Under the pieces are notes generated by a model. That model did not search any database. It was not told the origin of the DNA and saw only the letters and a program-made list of their open reading frames with translations. Below are positions 63,066-64,000 of a DNA stretch of 64,000 bases, one piece after another. The number at the start of each line of letters is the position of its first letter. Position 1 is the first letter of the stretch. The position numbers and the translations under genes are program-made. Source of the stretch: DATKJS01 sp964551995 (GTDB taxonomy: Bacteria > Acidobacteriota > Aminicenantia > Aminicenantales > Saccharicenantaceae). The stretch is from NCBI GenBank assembly GCA_964551995.1, contig CAZKFD010000034.1, forward strand, positions 1 through 64,000, written 5' to 3'.

Positions 63066-64000
63066 ATGGCCAAGAAGAAAATCGGCCTATTCGAGATTGC
63101 CTACAAAAACCTCCTCCGGAAAAAAACGCGAAGCGCCCTGACGGTCGTCGGCATCGCCCTCGCCGGATGGGTCCTGGTCAGCCTCCTGGGCTTCAACAGC
63201 GGCTATGAGAAATCGCTCAACAAGGATATCGACAACCTCGGCTTCCAGATGCTCGTCGTCGCCAAGGGCTGTCCTTACGAAGCGGCGACCCTCATGCTCA
63301 AGGGCGGCACTGGGCTCCGGTACATGAAAGAGGAGATCGCCGGCGACATCCGCCGCGAGCCCGAGGTCGAAGGGGTGACGCTCATGCTCATGCAGGTCGT
63401 CTTCGACCCGAACAAGGGCGAGAGCGGCGGCCTGGCCGCCTACCTCGGCGTCGACCCGGCGACCTTTCCGAGCATGAAGAGCTTCCTTCCTTTCAAGGCC
63501 GGCGGGTGGTTCAAGGACCCCGGCGCCGCCGAGGCGGTTTTCGGCTACGAGGTCGCGGAGCTCGAGCAGCGCGAGGTCGGCGACAAGTATCTCGTCCCCG
63601 AGAAGAACGTCGAGGTCACCGTCGTCGGCGTTCTGAGCCGGACCGGCACACAGGACGACGGTACGATCTTCCTCCCCCTCCGCACCGTCCAGAGAATCTT
63701 CGGCGTCCGCGACAAGCTCACTGGCATCGGAATCAAGGTCCGGAAGGATGTCGACATCGCCAGATTCGAGGACAAGATGTTCCAGCTCCCGGACGTTCAA
63801 GTCGTCAGTCTGACCCAGGTCAAGACGACGATCATGACGCTCGTGTCCACGGCCCGGGTCATGGTTTTCTCCATCGCCCTTATCGCCATTCTCATCGCCA
63901 TGATGGGCGTCGTCAACACGATCCTCATGTCCGTCATGGAGCGCCGCCAGGAGATCGGCATCCTGAAGTCCATGGGCGCCCAGGCCGGCGATATTTTCAA
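63066..64000 (+). CDS. MacB/FtsX-type ABC permease (partial, runs off the window)
   Basis: The frame is open for 311 codons to the window edge. An N-terminal helix after FEIAYKNLLRKKTRSALTVVGIALA, a large periplasmic domain (about 45-240) and a helix beginning near residue 255 lead into ERRQEIGILKSMGA, the coupling motif of MacB/LolC-type permeases. Such proteins use ATP to drive movements outside the membrane, such as lipoprotein or metal release. The ATPase and the rest of the operon must lie downstream. Together with the three genes before it, it looks like an envelope export or metal-handling system. Confidence 0.85.
   Translation, partial: MAKKKIGLFEIAYKNLLRKKTRSALTVVGIALAGWVLVSLLGFNSGYEKSLNKDIDNLGFQMLVVAKGCPYEAATLMLKGGTGLRYMKEEIAGDIRREPEVEGVTLMLMQVVFDPNKGESGGLAAYLGVDPATFPSMKSFLPFKAGGWFKDPGAAEAVFGYEVAELEQREVGDKYLVPEKNVEVTVVGVLSRTGTQDDGTIFLPLRTVQRIFGVRDKLTGIGIKVRKDVDIARFEDKMFQLPDVQVVSLTQVKTTIMTLVSTARVMVFSIALIAILIAMMGVVNTILMSVMERRQEIGILKSMGAQAGDIF

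Overview
The window is 64 kb of GC-rich bacterial chromosome, mostly single-copy housekeeping and envelope genes with short gaps. The gene set points to a diderm-like, probably anaerobic or microaerobic bacterium: bifunctional PBP1A, LD-carboxypeptidase, System II cytochrome c maturation (ResB/CcsA), TatA, many lipoproteins, and an archaeal-type fructose-1,6-bisphosphate aldolase/phosphatase. The style (GC-rich, FecR-DUF6600 protein, TauE/DUF1634 pair) would fit Acidobacteriota or Candidatus Aminicenantes. That placement is an inference and no marker here proves it.

Layout. 0-8 kb: MsrBA fusion, RpoD-type sigma factor, LD-carboxypeptidase, a minus-strand XRE/ImmA regulator - membrane protein - thioredoxin-reductase-like set, and a PAS-GGDEF protein. 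7.5-13.4 kb (minus strand): SH3-like exported protein, CcsA-ResB, DUF1634-TauE, a membrane methyltransferase, an FMN reductase and tRNA-Thr. 13.6-28 kb: SMC, a sodium/solute symporter, a histone-deacetylase-like hydrolase, a FecR-DUF6600 protein behind a sigma-54-like promoter, PBP1A and Tmk, then HtrA-DapF. 28.4-33.8 kb: a minus-strand run of UPF0104, NrdR, Hsp20, Lon and ThiL. 34-38.4 kb: an AT-richer accessory island beside tRNA-Gln, with a 10-bp tandem repeat array, orphan genes, an IS3-family element and broken genes. 38.8-53.4 kb: mixed envelope and carbohydrate genes, including a zinc-ribbon/retropepsin-like fusion, 5'-nucleotidase, galactokinase, a glycosyltransferase, an oxidoreductase and FBP aldolase/phosphatase, plus a decayed GH27 alpha-galactosidase.

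53.7-60.6 kb holds the most interesting locus, two convergent gene sets. The plus strand carries a rhodanese relic, a LarE-like sulfur transferase, an MnmA-like protein that lacks one catalytic cysteine, and a cysteine-synthase-like enzyme with a cysteine-rich tail. The minus strand carries a cysteine-free Rrf2 regulator, a stand-alone ABC ATPase, a G3E-like GTPase and a four-cysteine Fe-S protein. An ACTTA-N10-TAAGT-type site lies in front of both the regulator and the ATPase. I read this as a candidate Rrf2-controlled sulfur-transfer or metal-sulfur cofactor system that I cannot match to a described pathway.

60.7-64 kb begins an export-type operon (YtkA-like, outer-membrane-like, FMN-bind-like and MacB/FtsX-type permease) that runs off the window. 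No rRNA, CRISPR array or intact prophage was seen.
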